The notes beneath the pieces were generated by a model, which was not told the DNA's origin, did no database searches, and worked only from the letters and a program-made list of their open reading frames with translations. From positions 1 through 40,239 of the forward strand of contig PBNY01000092.1 of NCBI GenBank assembly GCA_002723385.1: DNA of 40,239 nt. The letters run 5' to 3'. Source of the DNA: Oceanospirillaceae bacterium (GTDB taxonomy: Bacteria; Pseudomonadota; Gammaproteobacteria; Pseudomonadales; Oceanobacteraceae). The translations under genes and the position numbers were made by a program. Below, piece by piece: positions 8,706 through 16,425 of this stretch (its first letter is position 1; each line of letters begins with the position of its first letter).

Positions 8706-9800
8706 CTACTCCACCAACGAAGCCAGCCACTGGGTTTGTTCTGCAGCACTGACTTCCCGACAGCCCGACGCATCGGTTCCGCACCACAGTGGTGAGAAGT
8801 CGCCCTTGCCCTGTTTTTCGGCGGCGGCGCGCAATGGCACCAGAGCAGCGGTCGCCAGCGGAAACTCAGGTGGTGCCTCGCTGATTGGCCCCAGTTCATC
8901 CATCAGACGATTGACCAGCCCACGAGCCGGACGGCCGGAGAGCAAGTTCGTCAGTCGGGTCGTTGAGGGTTGAGTCGCTGTTGACTGTTGGGTCGCTGTT
9001 GAATGTTGAAAACCAGCAGCCTCGGCTTTCAGCAGTTCCCGATGAATCGGCGTGGTGGTGGCTTCGTCACACAATAGATACGCCGTGCCGACCTGAGCCG
9101 CTGCCGCGCCTTTGTCCAGCACAGCCTTTACGTGCTCGGGTGACGCGATGCCGCCTGCGGCAATGACTGGAATATTCACAGCATCCAGAACAGCTTGCAG
9201 TAATGCCTCGGTGCCAGGCTGGGCATCCAGATCATCCGTCAGGAACATGCCGCGATGCCCACCGGCTTCAATGCCCTGAACAATCACGGCATCAGCGCCG
9301 TGAGCTTCCAGCCACAGCGCTTCTTCCAGTGTGGTCGCCGATGACCAGACTTTTCCGCCCCAGGTTTTGATTTCATCCAGCCAGTCTGCTTTCGGCAAAC
9401 CGAAGTGAAAGCTCACTATCGGCGGCTGGTACGGGCGAATCACCTCAAGCGAGGCTTCCGAGAACGGCAAACGCCCTGCTCCGGCGGGTACATCATCGGA
9501 ATTGATGCCATGTTCCTGATAGAAGGGAGCCAGTGCCTGTCGCCATTTGGCTTCGCGCTCAGTATCAGGGTCAGGCTGCTGATGACAGAAGAAATTGAGG
9601 TTGTAGGTCTTGATACCAGCAGCGCGGATGACCTCCAGCTCGCTGGCCAGAGCGTCGGGCGTCAACATGGCACACGGCAAAGACCCGATTCCACCTGCGT
9701 TAGCTACCGCAATGGTCAAGGCACTGTTTTGCACCCCGGCCATGGGTGCCTGAACAATCGGCAGTTTGGTTGAAAAAGAGGATTCAGAGGCCAGCAACAT
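8706..9800 (-). CDS. Nitronate monooxygenase family flavoprotein (2-nitropropane dioxygenase type)
   Basis: An FMN-dependent TIM-barrel enzyme that would oxidise alkyl nitronates; the true substrate cannot be read from sequence. The 364-residue protein has PIVQAPMAGVQNS at its start, the glycine-rich NAGGIGSLP, the catalytic-region GADAVIVQGIEAGGHRG and the phosphate-binding IPVIAAGGIAS...GAAAAQVGTAYL. The frame is open 165 nt further upstream, but ATG at 9800 has AAGGGA just ahead and fits the family start. Odd feature: a Q-x-S-T-A-T hexapeptide is repeated about 2.5 times (8961-9010) between the barrel and the C-terminal segment. Confidence 0.9.
   Translation of the reverse strand: MLLASESSFSTKLPIVQAPMAGVQNSALTIAVANAGGIGSLPCAMLTPDALASELEVIRAAGIKTYNLNFFCHQQPDPDTEREAKWRQALAPFYQEHGINSDDVPAGAGRLPFSEASLEVIRPYQPPIVSFHFGLPKADWLDEIKTWGGKVWSSATTLEEALWLEAHGADAVIVQGIEAGGHRGMFLTDDLDAQPGTEALLQAVLDAVNIPVIAAGGIASPEHVKAVLDKGAAAAQVGTAYLLCDEATTTPIHRELLKAEAAGFQHSTATQQSTATQPSTTRLTNLLSGRPARGLVNRLMDELGPISEAPPEFPLATAALVPLRAAAEKQGKGDFSPLWCGTDASGCREVSAAEQTQWLASLVE
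8961..9010 (-). repeat. 18-bp tandem repeat inside the monooxygenase gene
   Basis: About two and a half copies of an 18-bp unit encode QHSTAT, QQSTAT and QPSTT in frame. The copies differ at a few bases. This is a coding minisatellite, probably in a surface loop after the FMN-binding core. Confidence 0.8.
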
Positions 9801-10011
9801 AGTGTTTCCCTTGAACTGCATGTGAAATAAGCGGTGCGGAGCACACTCCGCCCCCCTGGCAGGCTGTCGACGGTTTTTGCCTTGTATCGACTGCCGAGAA
9901 ACAAAAAAACAACGGCCTGCCAAAAAGTCAGACAGGAGCATCTCTCTGTCGGGCGAAGTTGTCACATCACTGTGCTGAATATCAGCTATGCACAGAGCGC
10001 TTTCTCAATAG

Positions 10012-10899
10012 CTAGCGTGCCCGGTAAACAACGCCGGGAAAGCATTGCACAGATTCAAACCACTCCCGCGCCTGCAGTGGCAGAATCGACAGCAAGTTCT
10101 CAGACGCCCCCACCATCAAATAGCCGTTCGGTTTCAGAGAAGCATGCAGACGACGCAGCACGTCGTACTGAAGATCAGCAGAGAAGTAGATCAGAACATT
10201 GCGGCAAAAAATCACATCGAATTTACCGAATTCATCGAATGGACGCTGCAGGTTATGACGCTCGAATGTCACCAGTTTGCGAACGTCCTCGTTCACCCGC
10301 CAGCGGTCATGGGTCGATACCTGATTGGAACCCAGCCCTGCGGGCATGATTTGGAAATACCGATGCAGCAAATCAGCCGACAAGCCACGTCTGATCGACA
10401 GCTGCGAGTAGGTTCCCTGCCGGGCCGTTGACAACGCGGCCTCCGACAAGTCAGTCGCCAATACCGACAACAACCCCGTTGAACGCGGCGGCAAGGAACC
10501 AGGAAAACGCCGTTGATATTCCATCAACTCAATCGCCAGAGAGTAAGGCTCCTGACCGGTCGAGCAAGCCGCCGACCACACATGCACCGACTGCCGTCGG
10601 GCCAGCAAATCGGGCAAGATCAACTCTCTCAGGATGCGATACGGATGCTCATCCCGAAACCACTCCGTCTCACCGGTTGTCATGGCCTCCACCACGGCCA
10701 ACAACAGATTCTGGTTTTGCTCCATGGCATTGAGTAGCTGGTCATAAGTCACCAGTCGCTGATCAACCATTAGCGACTGTAACCGCGACACCACCAGATA
10801 CTCATTCCCCGCTCCCAGCCGAATACCGCTGGACCGCTGCAGGAAATCGCAAAAGCGTTGATATTCATGAGGCAAAATCGACAGACTACTCAAGGACAA
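10012..10899 (-). CDS. cheR: CheR-family chemotaxis protein methyltransferase
   Basis: This enzyme transfers methyl groups from SAM to glutamates on chemoreceptors. The 295-residue protein has the CheR N-terminal helical domain (1-~75), the TTGETEWFRD segment (74-83) typical of the family, the SAM-binding VWSAACSTGQEPYS (107-120) and FDVIFCRNVLIYF near 225, and ends with the usual ASENL...F region. The ATG start lies near the limit of the frame. It is a lone gene with no other che gene in the window, so whether it serves chemotaxis or a PilK-like pilus pathway cannot be decided. A 211-nt gap separates it from the monooxygenase gene. Confidence 0.93.
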   Translation of the reverse strand: MSLSSLSILPHEYQRFCDFLQRSSGIRLGAGNEYLVVSRLQSLMVDQRLVTYDQLLNAMEQNQNLLLAVVEAMTTGETEWFRDEHPYRILRELILPDLLARRQSVHVWSAACSTGQEPYSLAIELMEYQRRFPGSLPPRSTGLLSVLATDLSEAALSTARQGTYSQLSIRRGLSADLLHRYFQIMPAGLGSNQVSTHDRWRVNEDVRKLVTFERHNLQRPFDEFGKFDVIFCRNVLIYFSADLQYDVLRRLHASLKPNGYLMVGASENLLSILPLQAREWFESVQCFPGVVYRAR

Positions 10900-11028
10900 A
10901 CCCCACGATATCGGCCAGAAAGGACACTGCTTATGACTTCAGTCTAGCTCGCAAGTGCCACCGGCGTGACATTGCGTTCCTGCCGTTTGTGCCAGTAACG
11001 ACCAAAACACGGAATTAATGGGCCAAGG

Positions 11029-11057
11029 CTGACAGACTCACTATCAGGCGCTAGAAT
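11029..11057 (+). promoter_or_regulatory. Sigma-70 promoter of tRNA-Arg
   Basis: -35 CTGACA (11029-11034), a 17-bp spacer and -10 TAGAAT (11052-11057), each 5/6 to consensus. The GC-rich discriminator ACGCGGCC just after it is typical of stringently controlled stable-RNA promoters. The transcript should start a few bases before the tRNA. Confidence 0.8.
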
Positions 11058-11068
11058 ACGCGGCCTTC

Positions 11069-11144
11069 CTCCCTATAGCTCAACAGGATAGAGCAGTCGC
11101 CTCCTAAGCGATCGATCGGGGTTCGAGTCCCTGTGGGGAGGCCA
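11069..11144 (+). tRNA. tRNA-Arg (anticodon CCT), CCA encoded
   Basis: A complete 76-nt cloverleaf. The acceptor stem CTCCCTA pairs with TGGGGAG, with one G-T pair. The D arm is GCTC/GAGC. The anticodon stem GTCGC/GCGAT has loop CTCCTAA (anticodon CCT, reading AGG). The T arm CGGGG-TTCGAGT-CCCTG is followed by discriminator G and encoded CCA at 11142-11144. Genes of a defence-like block start just downstream, consistent with tRNA 3' ends serving as integration sites, although no integrase is present. Confidence 0.95.
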
Positions 11145-11197
11145 TCGCGTTATTCTCTGCGTTCTGCAACGACCTCAAAAACCGCTACAAAGCCCAT

Positions 11198-11224
11198 GAC
11201 TACAGAAATTTACGTTCTGTAGTC
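11198..11224. terminator. Perfect hairpin between tRNA-Arg and the GIY-YIG gene
   Basis: A 10-bp perfect stem (GACTACAGAA / TTCTGTAGTC) with a 7-nt loop. It lies 53 nt past the tRNA and 18 nt past the stop codon of the minus-strand GIY-YIG gene, so it could end both transcripts. There is no strong T-run on either side, so intrinsic termination is uncertain. Confidence 0.5.
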
Positions 11225-11242
11225 TCCTGTCATGTCTATGGA

Positions 11243-12124
11243 TTACGTGCTTTCAATGCCATCCGATTCCAGTTCTTTCAGAGATATGCCATGGCTATTG
11301 CGCCACTTGGTCAGGCCATTGGTGTTACGGCCAAGAACGACAACCGCTGCTCGGGATGGACTGCCAAACAGGTAATCTTGCTTGAATACATGCCCATGGC
11401 TGCCAGCTTCAACCACACCGGTTTGAATCAGTTCATTACGCAGCTTGATAATGCTTGCGCCACAGGAAGGCACTGATTCCAACGCCATTTCAGAGCCCGC
11501 AAATACCACAAAGCCTTCAGCTGTTCGCTGGCCTTGTGCCGACACACTTCGGCCCTTCAAATACAGGCGCTCCTCATCACTACCGAAACTGACGTCAACT
11601 GGCTTCACAAGTGGCTCAAATGGTTTGAACCCCAATGAACTGAGTAATACCTTCACGTAGGCCATAAATTCTTCAAGTTCGGCGGTATCAGACTCAGAAA
11701 TCGCACTGCGCGTCGGCGTGACATCGTTATCCAGCTCATACCGTCCGGCTTTTACCGCCATTTCATACAAGCGTGATTCAAGATACTTGATATGAGCCTT
11801 GTTGAGATTTTCGTCCTTGCTGAAGAACACCACCGCCTCATTCCAGAATTCTTTCTTGCTGACGTGTTGCTTGAGCCGGTCAAAGGCGTTCTCGGCTTCA
11901 CCAATGTACACCCGAGGCTTTCCGGTGCTGGTATCCGCCTTGCCAAACAAAAGATAAACGCCGGTGGTTTTCAGATCGTCGCGATTGGCGCAGTCCTTCA
12001 CCTTGCCACGGGGAATGCGAAAGGCCTTGCCCGTCCAGTTGGACAGCTCGCAAATCACCCGACCTTCAGGATCTGCGTCGAGCAGAAACAGCTTGATGGT
12101 TTTGCCAAAACTATTGGAATACAT
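11243..12124 (-). CDS. GIY-YIG nuclease family protein with C-terminal DUF4357
   Basis: A 293-residue predicted nuclease. The GIY-YIG core covers about residues 50-125: GVYLL (55-59), VYIG (72-75), the catalytic-type Arg83 in FDRLKQH and the metal-binding-type Glu116 in YLESRLYEMA. Residues ~228-285 (LRNELIQTGV, then DYLFGSPSRAAVVVLGRNTNG) match DUF4357, a domain of unknown function often fused to GIY-YIG or restriction proteins. All core residues are kept. ATG at 12124 has GAGGG just upstream. It follows the DUF262 gene after only 30 nt, so the two form an operon. I infer a role in attack on foreign DNA; no function is proven for this pairing. Confidence 0.88.
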   Translation of the reverse strand: MYSNSFGKTIKLFLLDADPEGRVICELSNWTGKAFRIPRGKVKDCANRDDLKTTGVYLLFGKADTSTGKPRVYIGEAENAFDRLKQHVSKKEFWNEAVVFFSKDENLNKAHIKYLESRLYEMAVKAGRYELDNDVTPTRSAISESDTAELEEFMAYVKVLLSSLGFKPFEPLVKPVDVSFGSDEERLYLKGRSVSAQGQRTAEGFVVFAGSEMALESVPSCGASIIKLRNELIQTGVVEAGSHGHVFKQDYLFGSPSRAAVVVLGRNTNGLTKWRNSHGISLKELESDGIEST

Positions 12125-12154
12125 GGTCCCTCACGATTGAGCTACTCAAGTGTG

Positions 12155-13861
12155 TCAGAGCTTCCAGACGGTTACGGCCAACTTGGCCAAATTTTTCTGC
12201 CGTGAATCGATTCTTGATTCATCCCAACGGTCATTATGTTCTGCAACGGCTTTGGTAATCTGGAATTGACTTGTTGCCAATACATCCCTCTTTTTTTCAT
12301 AACCTACATTACCAATATTCTTATTATCCCTGGTTCCCATCGGCGTCATATTCCCCAGACGATAGATACAGCGATCTTGCTGGCTTTCATTCATATGATT
12401 CCATTCGTCGGATGGATTTTCAGGAAGAATATGCTCCAGGTTGTAGCTACTGCTTTCGAAATCAAAGTCTTGTCCCGATCGCTGTTTCTCCAATGCAAAC
12501 AGAATATAGCGCACGACTTTCTTGTTGCGGGTATTGGTGGTTTTCATTTCTTTCGCGGCAAACGAGGCAAAAAATTCCGCATCGTTTGGATAAATATCAT
12601 CCATCGCCCTCAGCACAGCAGCGACGTCGGTAAACACTCCACCTGTAACCGCACGCGCTACCTCGTTATAAACCCGCTCCTGTTCGTTGGCCTGCTTATT
12701 ACAGATAACGTTGTAGCGAAGTGAAATAACCGAGATTGCCCTCAGAATTCGTTCAAAATCACTTCGGTTTGTTTCTGCAAATTGGCGATAACAAGCCATC
12801 AGCATGGCCAGTGGCTGACGGGTGTTAAACATCATCAATAACTGTAAAGACTGTCTTTCATCCGCCTGCCAACTGGAGTGCATTGGATCACGCAACATGG
12901 CGTAAACCTCAGCCGAGTGATCCAGTTGTCTCACAAGTTCGAAGGCTTCGGCCTTGCTGGTAATTTGGCGACGAATGGTTTTGAACAAGTCAGCTTTACG
13001 AACCAGCTTGTGGCTGCTGTTCCAGAACACTCGCAGGAATTCAGGGAAACTCTCGCTGCCCAGCAAATCGACAATACGCTCCCAGCGCGCTTCCAGATGC
13101 TTGAGAGAGATTTCGTGCTCATCATCCTTGGCAACTAACGAAAAGAGATAATTTTTCAACAAATCAGTAGATGACAGGCGCACACCACGAGCATTTAATG
13201 TTTCAAAAACTTTAAAGGCGTTTAGCTCATCAGTCACAGTAATAACAGTGAAAAATAACTTATCGACAAGAGAGTCCAACATTCTGGCAAACGCTTGACC
13301 ACTATTTTCCTGTGATCCAAAACGCTGTTTGCAACTGGTTTTAAACCAATAAAACGCTTTGCGTAACTGATGCTCAGAAGCGTGCAACCCGCGCTGTGGC
13401 ATTTTATCGAGAGGCACCAAATAGGTTTGATAAAAGCGGTTGTTGTGTCGATTAAGTTCCAGTTTGGTGCGAGGAACCAGAGTCACAGGGTCCATATAAC
13501 CGATATAACTATTCTGAAACTGCTCCTTCCGACGGAGATTATTCTGAGCATCCAGACCAGCATCGACCAGATCCTGTAAATAAGCCAACCCGGCCAGAAT
13601 CATCACACTGATGGTTGTTATACGCTGCTGGCCATCGATAATTTCAAAATGTTTGCTATCAGAAGATTGCAGTACCAGATATCCCATGTAGTGGGCAGGC
13701 TCGGGATCGGCCTCAAACAAGGCTAACACGTCTTGCCAGAGGTCTTCCCACTCATCATCGGTCCAGGAATAATCACGCTGGAAAGGCGGAACACGATACG
13801 ACAATCCATTGCCAAGCAGCTGCCTGAAAGTACCGTTCGTCGTATTGAAATTCATCGTCAT
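12155..13861 (-). CDS. DUF262-DUF1524 protein (GmrSD/SspE-like NTPase plus HNH-type nuclease)
   Basis: This 568-residue protein has the DUF262 signature QRDYSW at 28-33 and IDGQQR at 75-80. In GmrS and SspE, DUF262 binds and hydrolyses nucleotides and senses modified DNA. Residues ~473-555 are DUF1524: NLEHILPENP, then RLGNMTPMG and a later N-x-Y-x-K-K-RD segment, the His-Me nuclease pattern. The middle 300 residues are helical. This is the same two-domain order as single-chain GmrSD and SspE. ATG at 13861 has GGAG about 8 nt upstream. It is first of the two intact operon genes; a possible broken small gene ends 52 nt upstream. Likely a modification-dependent defence nuclease (inference). Confidence 0.9.
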   Translation of the reverse strand: MTMNFNTTNGTFRQLLGNGLSYRVPPFQRDYSWTDDEWEDLWQDVLALFEADPEPAHYMGYLVLQSSDSKHFEIIDGQQRITTISVMILAGLAYLQDLVDAGLDAQNNLRRKEQFQNSYIGYMDPVTLVPRTKLELNRHNNRFYQTYLVPLDKMPQRGLHASEHQLRKAFYWFKTSCKQRFGSQENSGQAFARMLDSLVDKLFFTVITVTDELNAFKVFETLNARGVRLSSTDLLKNYLFSLVAKDDEHEISLKHLEARWERIVDLLGSESFPEFLRVFWNSSHKLVRKADLFKTIRRQITSKAEAFELVRQLDHSAEVYAMLRDPMHSSWQADERQSLQLLMMFNTRQPLAMLMACYRQFAETNRSDFERILRAISVISLRYNVICNKQANEQERVYNEVARAVTGGVFTDVAAVLRAMDDIYPNDAEFFASFAAKEMKTTNTRNKKVVRYILFALEKQRSGQDFDFESSSYNLEHILPENPSDEWNHMNESQQDRCIYRLGNMTPMGTRDNKNIGNVGYEKKRDVLATSQFQITKAVAEHNDRWDESRIDSRQKNLAKLAVTVWKL

Positions 13862-13912
13862 TCACTCAGCTCCGCAAACCTGTTCTGAAAACGGAAAGTT
13901 CCCCTCTCCCTT

Positions 13913-14100
13913 TCATTTGAAATAATTGTCGCAAGCTTGAGAGTACTCTACCAGCTCATTACTGCTTCCAATGCGGCCCTTGATGATCATGAGAACCCTG
14001 CGCTCACAGGAATAATTGGCCAAGGCGCCAATATCCGACAGGAGTCCCTGGCTTGTTCACTGTCTTCTGCGGTTGGCAGGAATACAACTTCTGCGCCCAT
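13913..14100 (-). pseudogene. Small ORF upstream of the DUF262 gene, apparently frameshifted
   Basis: ATG at 14100 has a strong Shine-Dalgarno (AGGGGG, 6 nt spacing) and starts MGAEVVFLPTAEDSEQARD, a natural-looking N-terminus, but the frame stops after 37 residues at 13987. A second frame is open from about 14060 to a stop at 13913 and reads LLSDIGALANY, then MIIKGRIGSSNELVEYSQAC. Joining the two near residue 17-19 gives one protein of ~63 residues ending 52 nt before the DUF262 start. I see no recognisable domain. It could be a decayed first gene of the operon, a site of programmed frameshifting, or chance. Confidence 0.4.
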
Positions 14101-14182
14101 AGGATTCCCCCTGTTTTTATGATTCTGTAGCACGCAATTCACGTGCTTCAGAACAGGCTAAACGAAACAACAAGTATTCTAT

Positions 14183-14425
14183 TCAATCGGTCAGCTGCTG
14201 GTTGCTTGAAGGCGTAACAGAAAATGACTGATACCAGGTTGTTGAAGGCTCAACATACACTTTTGGTAAGCCGTAACCACGATTAGCAAACTGGTCGGCA
14301 GCATCGAACCTGGAGGCGGCCATTTGCCAGGCCACATCGGCATGGATCATCTGCTGATCCAGACCAGATTGAGCACACAAAGCAGCATACGGGAAAGAGG
14401 GGTGAACAAGGCGATTTCTCCAGCG
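14183..14425 (-). pseudogene. C-terminal fragment of an unrecognised protein
   Basis: An 80-codon open frame without a plausible start (only a TTG at 14380 and an internal ATG). The reading WRNRLVHPSFPYAALCAQ, then DVAWQMAASRFDAADQF and GYGLPKVYVEPSTTWYQSF, looks protein-like in composition. The upstream end is closed by a TGA, and sequence beyond it is open only in other frames. I read it as the remnant of a gene broken by frameshift or deletion. No family recognised. Confidence 0.4.
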
Positions 14426-14619
14426 TCATGAATGTCGGGCGCACCTTGCCATAGTAGACAATGGATTGAAAACCGGCCTTGAAAAGCTGTGATGCGCAGC
14501 ACCCAATCGAACCACACTTATTTCTCCGACATAGAATAATGTGTGGTATCGAACACCAGAAACCCTATGGTATGGATCTCAACACTCACTTGAAGCGATT
14601 ATTCAACGGACGGAAAAGC

Positions 14620-15051
14620 ATGCTCTCGATGAACTGGCTGACAAAGCTGTGGACGCACTTGGAACGACAGGACGGCATGCTCCACAGGATCGGTTGGCTC
14701 TATGCCAGTGGTTTATACCTGCTCCACGATCACATGATCACCGGCGTTAGCGAATTTTTCATGTCACTGTTTATGGCAGGATTCTGGGCTGGGTTTCTGA
14801 TGCTTCTGATAGTCATCATTCCACCTCTGATGTTTCCGCTGGTGATTCTTTGCGTCGCGTCCATGACCCTGCAACTGCTGATCCAGACTATCTGGCGATG
14901 GATAACACCCAAAAGCAATAACAGCCAGAGCGCTCAACCAGCTCCCCCTGTCAGCATCAGGGCTTCAATACGCTTGATCACGGCGTCCAACCGGTTTTCT
15001 TTCAGGCAGGTTATCCAGGCTCCGTCGGAGAATCGTTCCGCTCGACCATAG
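14620..15051 (+). CDS. Putative small membrane protein
   Basis: A 143-residue reading frame with a polar N-terminus (MNWLTKLWTHLERQDGM) and a long hydrophobic stretch, residues ~45-90. That stretch has two segments separated by PP: SLFMAGFWAGFLMLLIVI and LMFPLVILCVASMTLQLLI. This suggests a two-pass inner-membrane hairpin. The start is uncertain: ATG at 14620 has GGA 5 nt upstream; ATGs at 14572 and 14629 are alternatives. It is the only plus-strand gene in this block and its last 118 nt overlap the convergent DUF6508 gene, so the true end or the gene itself is open to doubt. No family recognised. Confidence 0.45.
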   Translation: MLSMNWLTKLWTHLERQDGMLHRIGWLYASGLYLLHDHMITGVSEFFMSLFMAGFWAGFLMLLIVIIPPLMFPLVILCVASMTLQLLIQTIWRWITPKSNNSQSAQPAPPVSIRASIRLITASNRFSFRQVIQAPSENRSARP

Positions 15052-15509
15052 GCCGTTAACAGGTGCTGGATGTCTTCTATTGAAGCCGTCGCGATATTGG
15101 CTTCTATCGCCATCATCCGATCAGGCTGGTAGTCAGGCCGTCCTCTCGGTGGCCTGGACAGGCTCTGCATAAAGTCGCTCACCAACTCAGGATACACTGG
15201 CCAACCCGATTCATCTCTGATGTCGTCGCCCAACGCGTCGAAAACCTGTTTCACGGTGGCGTATTCTGCCTTCAGTGTTTCAAGAAGGGCATAATCGTCA
15301 TAGTGATCAGGATTATGCTGACGCCACTCACGCCATTGGCGTTTGATTTCAGCATCAATGGCTCGCTGATGTTCCGACGGGCCACTGGCATGGCAAATAG
15401 GCACAGGGTCAAACTCGGGAAGTTCAGAATCCGGGTCGATACCCGCCTCCCGTAACGCTTCTTCCAGGTCTGGTGATAAAGACCCAGTTTGGGGATGTCG
15501 ATCTGACAT
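14934..15509 (-). CDS. DUF6508-containing protein
   Basis: A 191-residue soluble, acidic protein. The C-terminal ~50 residues (IQHLLTAYGRAERFSDGAW, then CLKENRLDAVIKRIEAL) match the DUF6508 pattern, a short domain of unknown function whose hallmark is the R-x-ER-F-x-DG-x-W core. The N-terminal half (DPDSELPEFDPVPICHASGP) is not recognised. The frame is open to ATG 15572, 6 nt from the stop of the gene before it. I chose ATG 15509 because AGAGG sits 7 nt upstream. It is last in a minus-strand gene run that follows the MmeI-like enzyme. Confidence 0.75.
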   Translation of the reverse strand: MSDRHPQTGSLSPDLEEALREAGIDPDSELPEFDPVPICHASGPSEHQRAIDAEIKRQWREWRQHNPDHYDDYALLETLKAEYATVKQVFDALGDDIRDESGWPVYPELVSDFMQSLSRPPRGRPDYQPDRMMAIEANIATASIEDIQHLLTAYGRAERFSDGAWITCLKENRLDAVIKRIEALMLTGGAG

Positions 15510-15578
15510 TGGGAAACCTCTCGTTTTCGACCGTTCAGGTGTTCTTGCTGGACCGTTTGGCTGTACCGACATTAACCG

Positions 15579-16154
15579 TCAGTCCGTCTGGATCAGCACC
15601 TCAAACTCGGCCCGCAGCTGTTGCACGAAATCGTTCAGCTCTGCCCGCCGCACGACCATTTGTATTCCCGGCCCACTACCGCCATAAGAATCCGCTCCGC
15701 GAAACTGGTAGAGATCAACTACCACTGTCAGAGTAAACCAGTCATTGGGTGCGTGAGACGGTTTTGCGTCCGGGGATCGGGTTGCAGTTGCTTCAGTATC
15801 CGAGGGCTTTCCCGGCTGCTCGCCAGACTCTCCCCAATGAGCCATCCGAAAATCCGGGTACAAACTGATTGAGACGTCCGGCTCAACTGGCTCCCAAGAC
15901 ACCAGCTGGTCCGATGCCAGAGCGTACTCCAGAACCGCTAACAGATGATCATCAATATCGGCACGAACCAGAAACTCACCGGGCCCGCGCTCATTCCAAT
16001 AGTCATTCGAGCGTTTCAGCACCGCATCGTTAAACACCGGGATTCCCTGCCACAAAAAGGAAAAGCGAATATCCAACCAGCCGACGGCATCCGGGTCGTA
16101 ATAACGGACAAAAGTAAACTCAAATGTCAGATCACCGTCTCGAAGTGTGGCCAT
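15579..16154 (-). CDS. Hypothetical protein, soluble, beta-rich
   Basis: I do not recognise this 191-residue protein. It starts at ATG 16154 with AAGGAG 5 nt upstream, so it is surely translated. It looks like two beta-rich halves: residues 1-105 (FEFTFVRYYDPDAVGWLDIR, later DVSISLYPDF) and 135-190 (WFTLTVVVDLYQF, later GPGIQMVVRRAELNDFVQQL). They are joined by a low-complexity Pro/Ser/Thr linker. The ending, a strand followed by an amphipathic helix, resembles small immunity-type or adaptor proteins, but that is impression only. It lies 18 nt after the small membrane peptide gene and just before the DUF6508 gene. Confidence 0.7.
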   Translation of the reverse strand: MATLRDGDLTFEFTFVRYYDPDAVGWLDIRFSFLWQGIPVFNDAVLKRSNDYWNERGPGEFLVRADIDDHLLAVLEYALASDQLVSWEPVEPDVSISLYPDFRMAHWGESGEQPGKPSDTEATATRSPDAKPSHAPNDWFTLTVVVDLYQFRGADSYGGSGPGIQMVVRRAELNDFVQQLRAEFEVLIQTD

Positions 16155-16172
16155 CCGTACTCCTTTTAATCC

Positions 16173-16313
16173 TCATCCCGCCGTCCTGACAAACACCAAC
16201 AAACCGCCCACGACAGAGCTGACAAGCATGCCGAGCACCATAAAGGGCCAAAGCCCGACAAACAGCACACCAATCACGATCAACCAATCGGTAAACGACA
16301 TTCCTTGTTCCAT
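16173..16313 (-). CDS. 46-residue single-domain membrane peptide
   Basis: A short gene supported by a very good Shine-Dalgarno (AAGGAGGGACAG, 8 nt before ATG 16313). The peptide starts MEQGMSFTDW and is then almost wholly hydrophobic (LIVIGVLFVGLWPFMVLGML to GGLLVFVRT), giving one long or two short membrane spans. The frame can be extended upstream to 16481, but that part reads as low-quality sequence overlapping the 3' end of the MmeI-like gene. It lies between the MmeI-like gene and the hypothetical gene. Role unknown. Confidence 0.65.
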   Translation of the reverse strand: MEQGMSFTDWLIVIGVLFVGLWPFMVLGMLVSSVVGGLLVFVRTAG

Positions 16314-16425
16314 TTCTGTCCCTCCTTGCTCATGTGGACAGCGCTGAATGGGTTGCAGATGCTGGCAACAAACGATTCTCTGTGATGCAAATACCTGCGA
16401 GCCGGTGATGTCATCACACCAGCCA

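Noticed and set aside
13937-14122. 61-codon plus-strand ORF upstream of the DUF262 operon
   Set aside because: No ribosome-binding site; the minus strand carries the better-supported small ORF in the same place.
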